DNA from: Coriaria nepalensis
Taxonomy: Eukaryota; Streptophyta; Magnoliopsida; Cucurbitales; Coriariaceae
Direction of reading: 5' to 3'
Length of the DNA: 64,000 nucleotides
Assembly (NCBI GenBank): GCA_027186245.1
Contig: CP114499.1
Span: 4,035,001 to 4,099,000 of the forward strand
The translations under genes and the position numbers were made by a program. The notes beneath the pieces were generated by a model. It did no database searches and was not told where the DNA came from. It saw only the letters and a program-made list of their open reading frames with translations. Positions 13,101 to 25,354 of the stretch are shown here, in pieces; position 1 is the first letter of the stretch; each line of letters opens with the position of its first letter.

Positions 13101-14395
13101 TTTCCGAATCACATTATCTATTTGGTTTTACACATGGACAAAAGCTCTAATGAGCCTACAGTAGCAAAAGACACATTCAAACTATTCAAATATGCGATGG
13201 TCAAAGAGGGATTGTTGGAGAAACATAATTTCCGCCTTTCCTTTATATATTCTTCGAAGAATAAGCTGTCAAAATCATCAGAAGCTGGTGCATGTAATTC
13301 ATCAATGCAACTTTCTTTCTTTCTACCTCTCTCTCTCTATGTATTCCTCTCCTATGTATGTTACATCAAATCTTTGCTCAATTTTGAAAGTGCTAAGCTT
13401 TCTCCTTTCCCTATTTCAGTATATCCTCTAACACAGTCAGAAAAATCACTTTTGTTATGCCAACTTTCATCACATGAACATCACGAATACTACGTACAAT
13501 TTTAAATTTAGTTACTTAATACACCTATCTAATAATATATATTGGGAGATTGAATCGTCTAGCTCGGAACAGGTTGTGTCGCATATCACATAGAGTCGAG
13601 ATTCGGGTCAGGCCGATTAGCTCCATGAACACCTCTAGTTGTACACAGCCACGGGCAATAGAACCACAATTTGTTAACTAGCTTTTTCATTATCACAATT
13701 AAATCATACACGAGCGGGATTAATCAGCTCTAACCATTTACCTAATCATCAGTTATGATCTCAGCTTTCAAAATGCCAATGACGTTCATACATGATATTG
13801 AGAAAAGATCTCGTACGGACATGAGGCAAGCAATTCATGGGTTGCGCCCTTTCTTCAAGAACCAGCATGGTCCCATGCATAGATGACCTCTTTTACTTTT
13901 TTTTTTTTTTTCTTCTTTGAAAATTACAATTGTCCTATGAAAAATATGCATTTTTCATAGATATTATATATATGAGTTAATTAATTTTTTAAATTCCCGT
14001 ATACTTCTAATTTTACGAATTTATCTTTATTTTTGTTCGGTTCATATATAGAAAAAAAGTATTATGCAAGATAATTAAGGTTTCTAATTTGTATAATGCT
14101 GATATATATATATCATCGAATCATATGACATATATTATATTGATAGCTATGGCATGAGTTGATGTCATCAATCATTTGCACATGGGAATGAAGAAAGGAC
14201 AAAAACTTCATGACATGATCCAAATCACATATATACTTTCAACCTATGGATTTTATGTTTTCATCTCAATTAATGAATGTGTGACCAATAATCATTTCCA
14301 TCAAATGCGTAATGGGCAAGTTGTGGATAAGATTGTGTTTGATAAATTAAGTTTGAAAAGATCAAACCAATTTATCATGCATTTTGGCCACACAA
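13101..14395. other. Duplicated non-coding block, unit 1 copy
   Basis: Collinear with 32900-34560. It contains a TATA-like CTTTATATATTC near 13240, kept in unit 2 near 33058, followed by CT-rich leader-like sequence. An open frame at 13122-13505 exists here, but it is broken by indels in unit 2 and resembles no protein I know. Either a non-coding transcript or only residual duplication similarity. Confidence 0.45.
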
Positions 14396-15119
14396 AAAAA
14401 AGTATTATATATAAAAATTATATTCGCTAATGTTGTAAATATAGGTAAATATAGGTTAATCTTAGATTTTGTTTCACTTCTTATTCCAGATTTTGTATTC
14501 CTTTAAGCCTTCGGTTTAAGTTTAAGAAAACATTCAAGATTATGCCAATGATTGAAATAGAATATAAAAGACAATAAAGTAAATAAACATAAAAAATTAT
14601 AATGGTTCACCTATAATGATCAAAATAAATTATCAATAAATTGTATTCACTCCGAGTTCTAAAAAATTGAGCAGAACTTGTTTGCACTAGTGATGATGTT
14701 GTTCAATTACAAACCAGTAGTTTCAGTCACAAATTATATACTATTATATAAATTGAATTAACCAAAGATTAACTACGAAAACCACCCGAGGAATCGCACA
14801 CAAGGATCAAGAACAGTGACAAAGCATAAACCTCAAATTCATATCAATAATCTCAAGAAATCAAAAGAGAAGATAATAACATATAGTAATCATGTAATAG
14901 GTAAGATTAAGTATTACTGAATCGAACCAAAAACATGAGATCGCATGGAGGAGAAACTCAAATCGCTTCTCACAAAGAAGGAGGTGCTCGGATTCGATCA
15001 AGAAAGAAAAAACTGAACCATGCCCTAATTGCATGACAGTCACTTAAAATAGTGACCCAATTCGGTACCCGTTTCTATGACCCGACAGAATATGTGGGTT
15101 CTGACCTGAAATGACAACA
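14396..15119. other. Possible flank of a Copia remnant
   Basis: No coding signal recognised. It lies past the broken reverse-transcriptase end of the minus-strand Copia remnant, so it may hold that element's 3' non-coding part or LTR, but no LTR ends were identified. Confidence 0.35.
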
Positions 15120-16860
15120 CATTAGTTAGGCAAATGAGCCGACCATATATTAGGCTCACTCCGAATCGATCTACATAAATCAATAAGTAAATAAGTATTA
15201 TCAACACATGAATAGTAAAAATAGCAATCAAACATACTTCTTTTAAACCCTTTACTAAGTACAACATTTTCAAATCTTGTATACCATATTCTGGGTGATT
15301 GTTTGAGACCATATAATAACTTATTTAGCAAACAAGCATAATTGGGATATACTTTACTGACAAAACCAATAGATTGTTTCATGTAGATAATTTCATCTAA
15401 TTTACCATGTAAAAAATCCATTTTAACATCCATTTCTTCTAATTCTAAATTATGATATGCAACTAGAGATAACATAATTTGAATTATTTTAAATATCTCA
15501 TGAAAATATCTCATGAAAATCAATACCCTCCTTTTGTGTAAAGCCTTTGGTTACAAATCTAACCTTATACTTATGAGGGTCGTTAAAAATCATATCTTCT
15601 TTAATTTTGAATATCCATTTACAGTCAATTAACCTTTGTTTTTCAGATTTTGGCATCAAGTTCCAAGTCTTTTTTGCCATGAGAGATTTCATCTCTTCTT
15701 TCATTGCAGACAACGACTTCTTGCTTTCTTTAGAACTAATTGCAGCCTCCTAGTCATCTGGTTCCTTACCTATAATATCATTTCATTCCACTAAAGCAGT
15801 CAAGATCAAATCAACATGAGAGTCCATAAAGTTAGGTTTTACCATTCGTTTACCCTTATCTCGGGCCAATTGGTAATCGGCTAGATCATTATGATTTGAT
15901 CTAAGACCTTCGTAGTATCATGATCTTGATCTTACCCATCAATTGTGCATGACACATCATCATGTGGTTCAAGGTCAATGAGAGGAGTGTCATCCTCTTG
16001 CTATCTGGAAGGATCAACAAGGGTTGTATTCCCCACCTTAATGTGAGAACCCCCTTGAGGGTTAGATGTACTTACATTAGAGCTATCATCTTTACATGAA
16101 AATAATTTTTCATTAAAGATAACATCATGACTAATTATAACTCTAACTTCAACCAACTCTCTATCTCATAACTTATATCCTCTTGTGCCCCCTTCATAAC
16201 TTAAGAAAGCACATTTTTATGATCTATGATCTAATTTTTCATCATTCTTATGGGCATAGGAAGCACATCCAAAGATATTTAGATGACCTAGCTTTGATTT
16301 TCTTTTTAACCCCTTCCGGAAACCTAAATTCTAAAGCAGTTGACGAACTCCGATTTTTCAAGTAAGCTATAGTTTTTAGAACCTCTCCCAAAAAACCTTT
16401 TAGTAATCTCGAGGTGAACATAAGATGTCTAACTTTTTCTAAAAGGGATCCTATCATCCTTTCTGCTACCCCATTTTTTTGTAAAGTTCTAGCTATCGTC
16501 CTATGTCTATTTTATATAATTTTCTTTACAAAAATTATCAAAAGAGGTATTACAAAACTCTAGGCCATTATCTGGTCTAAGGGTTTTAATCTTTTTATTT
16601 ATTTGATTTTCAACTAATGTTTTCCATTCTTTAAACCTAAAAAAGGCTTTATCTTTAGATCTCAAAAGAAAAACCCACACTTTCCTACTAAATTCATCAA
16701 CAATAGAAAAGAAAAATCTACTACCGCCATGAGATTGGACTCTTTCGAGCCCCCACAAATTAGCATGCAAGTAATCCAAACAGTCCCTAGCTAAATGAAC
16801 TCCCTTAGAAAAACTTAGTCTATGTTGTTTACTTAGCACACGAATTTCACAAAACTTAAG
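15120..16860 (-). pseudogene. Copia pol remnant (integrase and RT)
   Basis: Minus-strand pieces of a Ty1/copia polyprotein in order. At 16839-16507 is the integrase core (L-H-A-N-L-W-G, V-D-E-F-S-R-K-V-W, then R-P-D-N-G-L-E-F). At 16457-16248 is the later integrase part. At 15713-15498 is the start of reverse transcriptase (W-N-L-M-P, then C-K-W-I-F-K-I-K). At 15523-15122 is the RT palm (M-D-V-K-M-D-F-L-H-G, then L-Y-G-L-K-Q-S-P-R-I-W) with a damaged Y-V-D-D region near 15165. Frameshifts and stops separate the pieces. Gag, protease and RNase H are missing. It sits between the two duplication units and is unrelated in orientation to the element at 20725. Confidence 0.85.
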
Positions 16861-16994
16861 AGGTGTGATGGATTCTTTACCACTGTCAGCATGACTCTCT
16901 GAATCTCATACACGAAATAGAAGAAACATTAATGATTACGTGCATTGGTATGCGACCATAAAATGACTCTTTAGCATCTTCTTGTATCTCCAAA

Positions 16995-19945
16995 ACTGAT
17001 TCAATTCTTGTTCGTTATGTTTATATATGATTTAAAAAAAATAATATCTTAATTATTTATTTTGATTCAAAAATTAAATAAGTTGTACCTGATAAGAAAA
17101 AAGATAAAAAAAAATATAAACCGACTAAAATATAACTAATTTATGAGCCGTATTTGACCATTTTGTTGAGCATGGTGCCCTGAAAGTATATGATGAGTAT
17201 TGTTTTATGAAATTAATAAAAGTGACATTTTTCTATATAATTGTTATGAATGTATTTAGTATGTATAAATATCAGAAAATTTCAAATTCATTTAAGTGAT
17301 TATAATCTTGTATTGGTACGATAGGGTTATGATTATAGATAATGAATTAAATTATCCGCAACATATTAAAATGTGGAATCTTTAATTAATAGTTGCTAGT
17401 ACGGTCCGTTAACATTATAAATGCAAGTGATCTAGATCCGGATCACTAATGTATATAGACATCTTAATGAAAGTGTTTTTATATACTTAGTATTTTAATT
17501 CTTTATTAACATACCGTTTGCCATAAAGAATTAAATTCATATCAATAAATGATCAAATGTAGATCAATCTGAATCCTGAGTAGTCATGAACTTCTGTTTA
17601 TGTTAACTGGATATTTTGATTTACTCGTCACAATTTGTTTGTAAAACAGGCTAAAGACTTCTGTTTTCGATATTCATTGGGATAAGTGGCTGAGAACATG
17701 ATTTATAGATATGGAATCCAAACCTTCTTCATAGAAAATTATATATTGGTTCTCTTAAGGGTTAATTCTAGAATTGAATGGTTTTGAGCTCAAATTTATA
17801 ATCAAGTTATAAATTGACCGTTCACTAGTGAATTAATGATACTTAAAGATAAAGAGATAATCAGATGGGTAAAACGTTAATTTTTACTAGCTCTAATTAT
17901 GAATCAATTTTTTTGGAGGACTGAATGCATGTAATAATAATATCAATGGGTTGCTAGAGATTGCTCAATAAATATGTTCTATAATTGCAAAAGTGCAATC
18001 TCATATTTTTAGTGGAATAATATTGAGATTAATAAATTAGATTTATTAAATTAAAGAGTTTTATTAATAATCTAATTTATTGGAGTTTAGAATTATAGGT
18101 CCATGGTCCTCAGGTCACCTCTATAAAATACTATATAGGGTAATAATGACAAAGGTTGAAATAAAACTTATTTATAGATCTATGGTCCCTAGATCACCTC
18201 TATAAAACATTATATTAGGGTACAAATGACAAAGGTTTAAAAAGAATTTATTTGCTCGAAATGGTTTTCTAAGGCAAATTTGTAATTATGAGATAATTAG
18301 TATTAATTAATTAAAAGATATATTTAAATGGTAAAATTCGGAATTTAGTAATTAAATAATAATATATTTGATTTAAAATTGAATATGTTATATGAAATAT
18401 TAAATTGATATGAGATATTAATTTAATATTAAGATTAGGTAAATCAATTTTAGATTGGTTTGAGAAACTAATTTAAAATTAAAATAATTTATATTTTTTA
18501 TTTAAAATGGATGAAATTGTATTTTAATAAGATTTGAATAGATTTGCTAAATCAAATATATCATCAAAAAGATGATATGATTTAAAATAAATCAGATTTT
18601 ATTTTAAATCAGATTTGAAAAGATTTGATCATATCAAATGTATAATTAAAAAGATGATGTGATTTAAAATAGATAAAACTTTATTTTAAATTAGATTTGA
18701 AAACATTTAACCATATCAAAGATATCATATGATGATCATTTCATAATGATTCAATTATTAATTCAATTAATTTAAAGAGTTTAAATTAATTAAAATACAT
18801 AATAAAGTCTTATAAATACATCTCACTCTAATTATTTAGGAGTATTTTTTAGTAGAGATTTTTCAGAGAAAAAAAAGAAAAAGAAAAAGAAAATCTTGTC
18901 ATATCTGCGTGCCCATACACGTTATATTGTGTTGAGGATCGACCCGGAAGATCGTGATATGAGTCTCCACTATTGATTCACATAAGGCTAAAGTATGACT
19001 GTTTGTATAGATGTATGATTAGTTTATATACATACAAATGATCACTAAAAAGTTTTTATAAAATTTTTATTATACAGTGGGACCAATTCAATCACTTTCG
19101 CTGCGAGGTTTTGAACCGCTTTTCCAACACATTTCTCTCTCTTGTTTTATTAACTGATGCAACTCCCGGTTCTCTCCTTTTCTCTAAATGTTGATGAATG
19201 ATGATGACCATTGATACTCAATATGAATCTAAAATCTAGAGACCGATATTCAATCTAAATTTGAATATGAAATCTGGAGACTAATATTTGATCTACAGCT
19301 AGGAGGAACTCAAATCAAGTTTTCAGTTAAGATAGAAATATGTTTCTATCTAAGTTCCCTACATATCAGTCTGTAGTCTCAGATCGAAATCTCACATGTA
19401 GGTCTGTACATCTCAGATCGAAAACTCGGTCATGTTTCTATCTTTTCTAGATAACTCATTTTGGACCGGGAATCTAGACCTAGATCGGAAACCTTGACCT
19501 AGACCGAGAGACATTATATTATATTAGATATCGGTCTGAGAATGAAGAAAAAATTCTCGATCTGGGAAGGAAAATGAAAAACTTGGTTTGGAAAGAAAGA
19601 TGAAGAACTCGGTTTGGAAAGAGAGTTGGGTTTGTGAAGGAATAAATTAAACTCGGCCTAGGAAAAGTAGAAAATTCTTGGTCTGGGAATTGGTATGTGA
19701 AGGAAGAAATTATACTCGGTTTAGGAAAAATAAAAGAACTCGATCTAAAAGTGCGTTTGACGTGTTGGGTAAGAGAAAAAATTCTCTTTTACGGCTTGTG
19801 TATAGCTTTATAAGCTTTTGTATTAATATTAGATTAATTAAATAGTTTTGATGTAATACATCTTATAATCATTTAAATCTATAAAGACGGTTAAAATTTA
19901 TATGCAAAAACAAATAAAGACGATAGAATAAGATCTGATTCCATT
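16995..19945. mobile_element. Composite insertion in unit 2
   Basis: Unit 1 runs continuously through CTTGTCATCTCTCCATGTGC (about 4792-4811). In unit 2 the left part of this match stops near 16992 (CTTGTATCTCC) and the right part resumes near 19945 (AATCTCTATGTGC). The ATCTC at both edges looks like a target duplication. The inserted DNA is the solo LTR at 17164-19129 plus about 985 bp of flanks (16995-17163 and 19130-19945). The right flank has repeated AACTCGGTTTGG-like phrases and no coding signal. The element type is unknown. Confidence 0.5.
17164..19129 (+). mobile_element. Solo LTR with intact target duplication
   Basis: A 1,966-bp sequence with TGTTGA at its start and CCAACA at its end, flanked by perfect 5-bp direct repeats CATTT (17159-17163 and 19130-19134). 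It has no primer-binding site, internal domain or coding sequence, so it fits a solo LTR left by LTR-LTR recombination. It is the best-preserved member of the family also seen at 1-50, 10368-12181, 61745-62855 and 62856-64000. The superfamily cannot be read from the LTR alone. Confidence 0.85.
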
Positions 19946-20724
19946 CCAATCTCTATGTGCTTCCTCAGGATTGCATGAAATTCATCACCCTTATTACTTA
20001 TTAGATTTACAGCGCTATCCTAACAAAGAAACTTATGTTATGATAATTACAATATAATAACATAACATTATGACATTATCTATCTTAATTAAATAAAATG
20101 ATATGTATTATGTGACACACGGCAATAAAAGTAAACCGCAAGCTTTACACAAGGTAAGTTAATAATTGGGAAAAAAATATATCTAGGTATCTTTCAGAGG
20201 AAAACTGTAATCACAGCGGTAGGTAATATATTGTAATTGTCTTATATTATTTAAAAATAATATATTTAATTAATTTATATAAAAAAATATTTAGATATTT
20301 ATAATTAAATAATTTATTTTTTATTTATAAAATATTTTAAGAAAATAAATTAGATTTTAAATTAAAATAGTGTATGAAGTATAATTAAGTAAATTTATTT
20401 ATAAAGTATTTTTTATATATTATGTTATTTATTGAACTTTTAAAATAAGCTGCTCATAAAGAATATGGAGTGTTAAAATTATCACACAATATTTAAAAAT
20501 AAAATATTTAATTATTTATAACTAATTAAAGAATTCTACATGATTTTTTTTAGAGAAAAAAAAAATACTAAAATTTAATAATATGATAATATCCCATATT
20601 ATTAATTTAGAAAAAAAATTACATGTTTAAATCATATTATTTAAAGGCACTTGTCATTACATATTATTAATTTAATAAGATTTAATTAATTTAATACTTA
20701 TTATTAATAGGCACTTGTCATTAC
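19946..20724. other. AT-rich spacer of unit 2
   Basis: Continuation of the unit 2 match to unit 1 (about 4815-5395), very AT-rich. A short phrase GCACTTGTCATTAC occurs twice, near 20651 and 20711, the second directly at the Copia insertion site. No gene seen. Confidence 0.5.
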
Positions 20725-20993
20725 TGAAGAGTTTACTGCAGTGTTTGTTAGAATAATGTCCTAGTCTTTAGGGAAAGTCCTAGTCTTTAGGGATATCTAC
20801 TCGTATTTGAATTGTTCCAAGATTCTGATACCACTTAGCTTTATTTCTGCTAAGTGGGCTGTTTTTTCGTTTCTGTTAAGATCGTGTATTGAATGGCTAT
20901 TTAAGCCAAAGTTATTGTTAATAAAACGATGTCATTCAATTTAGCTTGTTGTGTTCTTGTTCTTAGTTTCTTTTCAGATCAAAGTTCCCAACA
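20725..20993 (+). repeat. Left LTR of the Copia element
   Basis: 269 bp, starting TGAAGAG and ending CCCAACA. It contains a directly repeated phrase GTCCTAGTCTTTAGGG. Confidence 0.92.
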
Positions 20994-20996
20994 ATT

Positions 20997-21009
20997 TGGT
21001 ATCAGAGCC
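20997..21009 (+). other. Primer-binding site, tRNA-iMet type
   Basis: TGGTATCAGAGCC lies three bases after the left LTR and is complementary to the 3' end of plant initiator methionine tRNA, the usual Copia primer. Confidence 0.9.
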
Positions 21010-21068
21010 AGCACTGGGCCTGACAAATCAAAGTAGCAGTCTTTGAAGTTATTGCAGCAGCACAAAAG

Positions 21069-21893
21069 ATGACTTCAGAGGGGAGTTTTATACAGCCAGC
21101 CATTCCTCGCTTTGATGGTCACTATGACCATTGGAGCATGCTAATGGAAAATTTTCTACGATCTAAGGAATTTTGGGAGCTGGTGGAGCCTGGCTATTTT
21201 GAGCCAGCAAGTGAATCGATGCAGACAGATGCACAACGAAAGAAGAATACTGAGATGAAGCTGAAGGACCTGAAAGTGAAGAACTATCTCTTCCAGGCGA
21301 TCGACCGGACCATTCTTGACACCATTCTCAAGAAGGACATTGCCAAAGATATATGGGACGTCATGAAGAAAAAATTTGAAGGAAATGCAAGGGTCAAGAG
21401 GTCTCATCTTCAAGCTCTCCGCAAAGAATTTGAAACTCTTGAGATGAGGTCCGGTGAAGGAGTGACAGAGTACTTCTCTAGGGTCATGACAGTAGCCAAC
21501 AAGATGCGAATTTATGGAGAAGATATGCATGATGTTAAAGTGGTGGAGAAAATTCTACGCTCTTTAACTGAGAAGTTCAACTATGTTGTATGTTCTATTG
21601 AGGAGTCAAGGGACATTGATGCTCTTACTATTGATGAGTTACAAAGCTCATTAATAGTGCATGAACAGAAGTTTGAGAGATGTAATGGTGAGGAACAGGC
21701 TCTGAAAGTGACATCTGAAGGAGGAAGAGGTCGTGGTCGTGGTACCTACAGAGGAAGAGGAAGAGGGAGAGGGAGAGCAGACTTCAACAAGGCAACTGTG
21801 GAGTGTTACAGATGTCATCAACTTGGACATTTTCGGTATGAATGCCCTTCTTGGAACAGAGAAGCAAATTATGCAGAGCTAGATGAGGAATAA
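21069..21893 (+). CDS. Copia gag
   Basis: 274 codons, the nucleocapsid part of the polyprotein. The N-terminal F-D-G-x-x-x-x-W-S-M-L-M-E-N motif and the E-L-Q-S-S-L-I-V-H-E-Q region are typical of Copia gag. An Arg-Gly-rich stretch precedes a CCHC zinc knuckle (C-Y-R-C-H-Q-L-G-H-F-R-Y-E-C), here complete. The frame ends at a TAA at 21891-21893, and pol continues in the same frame right after it. In related elements gag and pol form a single frame, so this stop is probably a nonsense mutation and not a natural boundary. Confidence 0.9.
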   Translation: MTSEGSFIQPAIPRFDGHYDHWSMLMENFLRSKEFWELVEPGYFEPASESMQTDAQRKKNTEMKLKDLKVKNYLFQAIDRTILDTILKKDIAKDIWDVMKKKFEGNARVKRSHLQALRKEFETLEMRSGEGVTEYFSRVMTVANKMRIYGEDMHDVKVVEKILRSLTEKFNYVVCSIEESRDIDALTIDELQSSLIVHEQKFERCNGEEQALKVTSEGGRGRGRGTYRGRGRGRGRADFNKATVECYRCHQLGHFRYECPSWNREANYAELDEE

Positions 21894-21896
21894 GAA

Positions 21897-24800
21897 ATGC
21901 TTTTGATGTCTTATGTGGAGTTGTATGAGGCCAGAAGAGAAGATGCATGGTTCCTTGATTCAGGGTGTTCTAATCACATGTGTAGCGATCGAACTATGTT
22001 CAATGAACTCGATGAACAATTTCGACATTCGGTAAAATTGGGAAACAACACTAAGATGGATGTGATGGGAAAGGGAAGTGTGAAGCTACTGCTGAATGGA
22101 GTCAATTATGTTGTTGCTGAGGTATACTATATTCCAGAGTTGAGAAATAATCTCTTGAGCATAGGGCAGTTGCAAGAAAGAGGCTTGGCTATATTGATCA
22201 AGGGAGGGATATGTAAGATTTTTCATCCAGAGAAGGGTTTGATAATTCAAACCAACATGAGTACCAATCGGATGTTTATCTTATTGACTCAGTCTCAAGC
22301 GCCCTCTCAAGTACAATTTGATCAATGCTTTCACACAAGCGGTCAAAACTTGTTTCATCTTTGGCATCAGAGGTACGGGCATCTGAGTTATAAGGGTTTG
22401 CAAACCTTGCTGTACAAGAACATGGTACGTGGACTTCCTCAACTCTCTGCCTCAAGTGAGACATGCATTGATTGCATCAATGGGAAGCAACACTGTGACC
22501 CTATTCCAAGGAAGAGTACTTGGAGAGCAACTCAGAAGTTGGAACTTATTCATGCAGATATTTGTGGCCCGATCACTCCTACATCTAATAGCAACAAGAG
22601 GTACATTATTTATTCATTGATGATTATAGTAGAAAAGCATGGGTGTATTTCTTAGTAGAGAAGTTAGAGGCTTTAAATTTTTTTAAATGCTTTAAAACTA
22701 TGGTTGAAAAGGAAACCGGGTTATTTGTTAAGTGTTTTCGCACTGATAGAGGAGGAGAATTCAACTCAAATGAGTTCAATGATTTTTGCAAACAAAGTGG
22801 GATCAAGAGGCAGTTGACCACCGCTTATACTCCGCAACAGAACGGTGTAGCTGAAAGGAAAAATAGAACCGTGATGAACATGGTTCGTTCTATGTTATCT
22901 GACAAGAACACTCCGAAGACTTTTTGGCCAGAGGCAGTGAACTGGACTATTTATGTCCTAAACAGGTGTCCTACATTGGCAGTCAAGGATGTTACACCAG
23001 AGGAGGCTTGGAGTGGAGTGAAACCCTCAGTAGATCATTTTCAGGTCTTTGGTTGTATAGCACACGTTCATGTTCCAGCAGAAAGGAGGACTAAACTTGA
23101 TAATAGAAGCATTACTTATGTGCTATTAGGAGTTAGTGAGGAATCAAAAGGTTACAGGCTATTCGATCCTGTTGCTAAGCGAGTTGTTGTGAGTAGAGAT
23201 GTAATTTTTGAAGAACAAAAGCAACGGGATTGGGATGTGAGTTATAAAAAACAAATAGTGGTAGACTTAGAATGGGGTAATTGTGGTGGTGAGCATGAAG
23301 AAGGGGGGAGTGAAAATGGGAATGGAGAAAATACTAATGGAGAGGTAGGAGAGACTTGTAGAGAAGAGGAAGATAGTTCTAATGAGGGTGAAGAGAGAGT
23401 GAGGGAGTTAAGGCAATCTCGTGAGAGGCAACCTCCTATGTGGATGGGTGATTATGTTAGTGGTGAAGGTCTATTTGAGGATGAAGTTCATATGGCATTA
23501 GTGGTGTCAACTGATCCACCATATTTTGAGGAAGCTGTGAAGAGTGAAAATTGGAAATTGGCCATGAACAGTGAAATCAAATCCATCGAAAAGAACCAAA
23601 CATGGACATTCACTGAGCTGCCAGCTGGGGCCAAAAGAATAGGAGTGAAGTGGGTTTACAAAACCAAATACAATGAGCATGGAAAGATTGATAAGTACAA
23701 GGCTCGTTTGATTGCTAAAGGGTACTCTCAGAAATATGGAGTGGACTATTCAGAAGTTTTTGCACCAGTGGCAAGGATGGATACAGTAAGGATGATTATT
23801 GCTCTAGCTGCACAGAAGAATTGGAATATTTTTCAGCTGGATGTCAAATCGGCTTTTCTTCATGGTGAGCTGAATGAAGATGTTTATGTGGAGCAGCCAA
23901 GAAGATATGAAAAAAAGGGCAGTGAGCATCTAGTTTACAAGTTACACATAGCCCTGTATGGATTAAAACAAGCTCCACGAGCTTGGTTTAGTCGAATCGA
24001 AGCACATTTCGTTGGTGAAGGTTTTCGGAGGTGCGATAGCGAGCATACATTATTCACAGAAAGAAGCATAGAAGGAAAAATCGTCATTGTAAGTGTTTAT
24101 GTTGATGATTTAATTTTTACAGGTAATGATGAAGTTATGATGTCTGAATTTAAAAGCTCTATGTTAAGAGAGTTTGATATGTCTGACTTGGGGAAGATGA
24201 GGTTTTTTCTTGGGATCGAGGTGCTACAAAAATCTGATGGTATTTATATATGTCAAAGGAAATATGCATTGGAGGTTTTGAGAAGGTTCGGTATGATGGA
24301 AAGTAATTCGGTGGGCAGTCCAATAGTTCCAGGTTTCGAAATGAGCAAAGACGGAAATGGAGACCTTGTTGATGAGACGTACTACAAGCAGCTGGTGGGT
24401 AGTTTAATGTATCTCACTGCCACGAGACCTGACATGATGTTTGTTACTTGTCTCATAAGTAGATATATGACAAAACCAATGGAGATTCATCTACAGGCAG
24501 CTAAGAGAGCACTTCAGTACTTAAAAGGGACTGTGAACTATGAAATTCATTATAAGAAAGGAGGAAACGATGAGTTGTTGGCGTTTATGGATAGCGACTA
24601 TGCCAGAGATATGGACGACAGGAAGAGTACATTTGGTTACGTGTTTTTAATGAGTTCAAGTGTTGTTTCATGGTGTTAAAAAAAGTAGCCTATTATGACT
24701 TTATCAACTACAGAAGCTGAGTTTGTGGCAGCTACAGTCTGTGCTTGTCAAAGAGTCTGGATGAAGAGAATTTTAAAGGAGCTAGGACATTCTGATGGAG

Positions 24801-25054
24801 GCTGTACTACTATGATGTGTGACAACAGTTCATCCATCAAGCTGTCTAAAAATCCAGTTATGCATGGTCGTAGCAAGCATATTGATGTGAGGTTTCATTT
24901 CTTAAGGAATCTTACTAAGGAGGGAACAATTGAATTATTTCATTGTGGGAGTTAGGATCAGGTGGCGGACATAATGACCAAACCATTGAAGCTTTACGTT
25001 TTTCAGAAGCTTCGAAAGCTGCTGGGAGTATGTGATATTTCTGGTATAAACTAA
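21897..25054 (+). pseudogene. Copia pol (PR-INT-RT-RNase H), broken
   Basis: Domains appear in Copia order: protease with D-S-G-C-S-N-H (about 21957), integrase zinc finger (H-L-W-H-Q-R-Y-G-H, then C-I-D-C), integrase core with L-I-H-A-D-I-C-G and R-T-D-R-G-G-E-F, reverse transcriptase with Y-V-D-D (about 24100), and RNase H with M-D-S-D-Y-A and S-T-T-E-A-E-F. Lesions are a frame change near 22601-22615 inside integrase, in-frame stops TAA 24677-24679 and TAG 24686-24688 in RNase H, and TAG 24953-24955 near the C-terminus. The polyprotein would end at TAA 25052-25054. The RT domain itself is uninterrupted from about 22620 to 24676. Confidence 0.92.
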
Positions 25055-25074
25055 TTATTTCACAACATTTAGTT

Positions 25075-25086
25075 TAAGGGAGGGAA
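25075..25086 (+). other. Polypurine tract
   Basis: AAGGGAGGGAA lies directly before the right LTR, in the position used for plus-strand priming. Confidence 0.85.
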
Positions 25087-25354
25087 TGAAGAGTTTACTG
25101 CGTGTTTGTTAGAATAATGTCCTAGTCTTTAGAGAAAGTCCTAGTTTTTAGGGACATCTACTTGTATTTGAATTGTTCCAAGATTCTGATACCACTTAAC
25201 TTTATTTCTACTAAGTGGGTTGTTTTTTCATTTATGTTAAGATCGGGTATTGAATGGCTATTTAAGCCAAAATTATTGTTAATAAAACGATGTTATTCAA
25301 TTCAACTTGTTGTGTTCTTGTTCTTAGTTTCTTTTCAAATCAAAGTTCCCAACA
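25087..25354 (+). repeat. Right LTR of the Copia element
   Basis: 268 bp, TGAAGAG to CCCAACA, followed by the target duplication ATTAC. Confidence 0.92.

Larger units (their letters stand above)
4713..14395 (+). repeat. Segmental duplication, unit 1
   Basis: This block is repeated in direct orientation at 16905-34560. Matching stretches occur in the same order in both: 4735-4880 with 16930-16990 and 19945-20030; 5040-5150 with 20105-20200; 5400-5560 with 25365-25550; 5780-7700 with 25940-27800; 8020-8640 with 28440-29110; and 13120-14395 with 32920-34560. Long non-coding stretches are shared as well as the DUF761 gene, so this is a DNA-level duplication and not a retrocopy. Unit 1 is shorter because it lacks the Copia element and the composite insertion of unit 2. 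Edges are accurate to some tens of bases. Confidence 0.85.
20725..25354 (+). mobile_element. Complete but inactive Copia retrotransposon
   Basis: A 4,630-bp Ty1/copia element with all structural parts: 5-bp target duplication ATTAC at 20720-20724 and 25355-25359, left LTR 20725-20993, primer-binding site 20997-21009, gag and pol, polypurine tract 25075-25086, and right LTR 25087-25354. Integrase precedes reverse transcriptase, which defines Copia. By hand alignment the two LTRs differ by about 15 substitutions, mostly transitions, and one indel over some 268 bases, so the insertion is not very recent. Several coding lesions make it non-autonomous. Unit 1 keeps an empty site at 5395-5399. Confidence 0.95.

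Noticed and set aside
13122..13505. 127-codon open frame in unit 1
   Set aside because: Broken by indels in the paralogous unit 2 sequence near 32930-33330; composition is CT-rich leader-like and not protein-like.
18105..18125. Short resemblance to miR398 (CTCAGGTCACCTC)
   Set aside because: Lies inside the long LTR, only the middle bases agree, and no complementary arm for a precursor hairpin was found.
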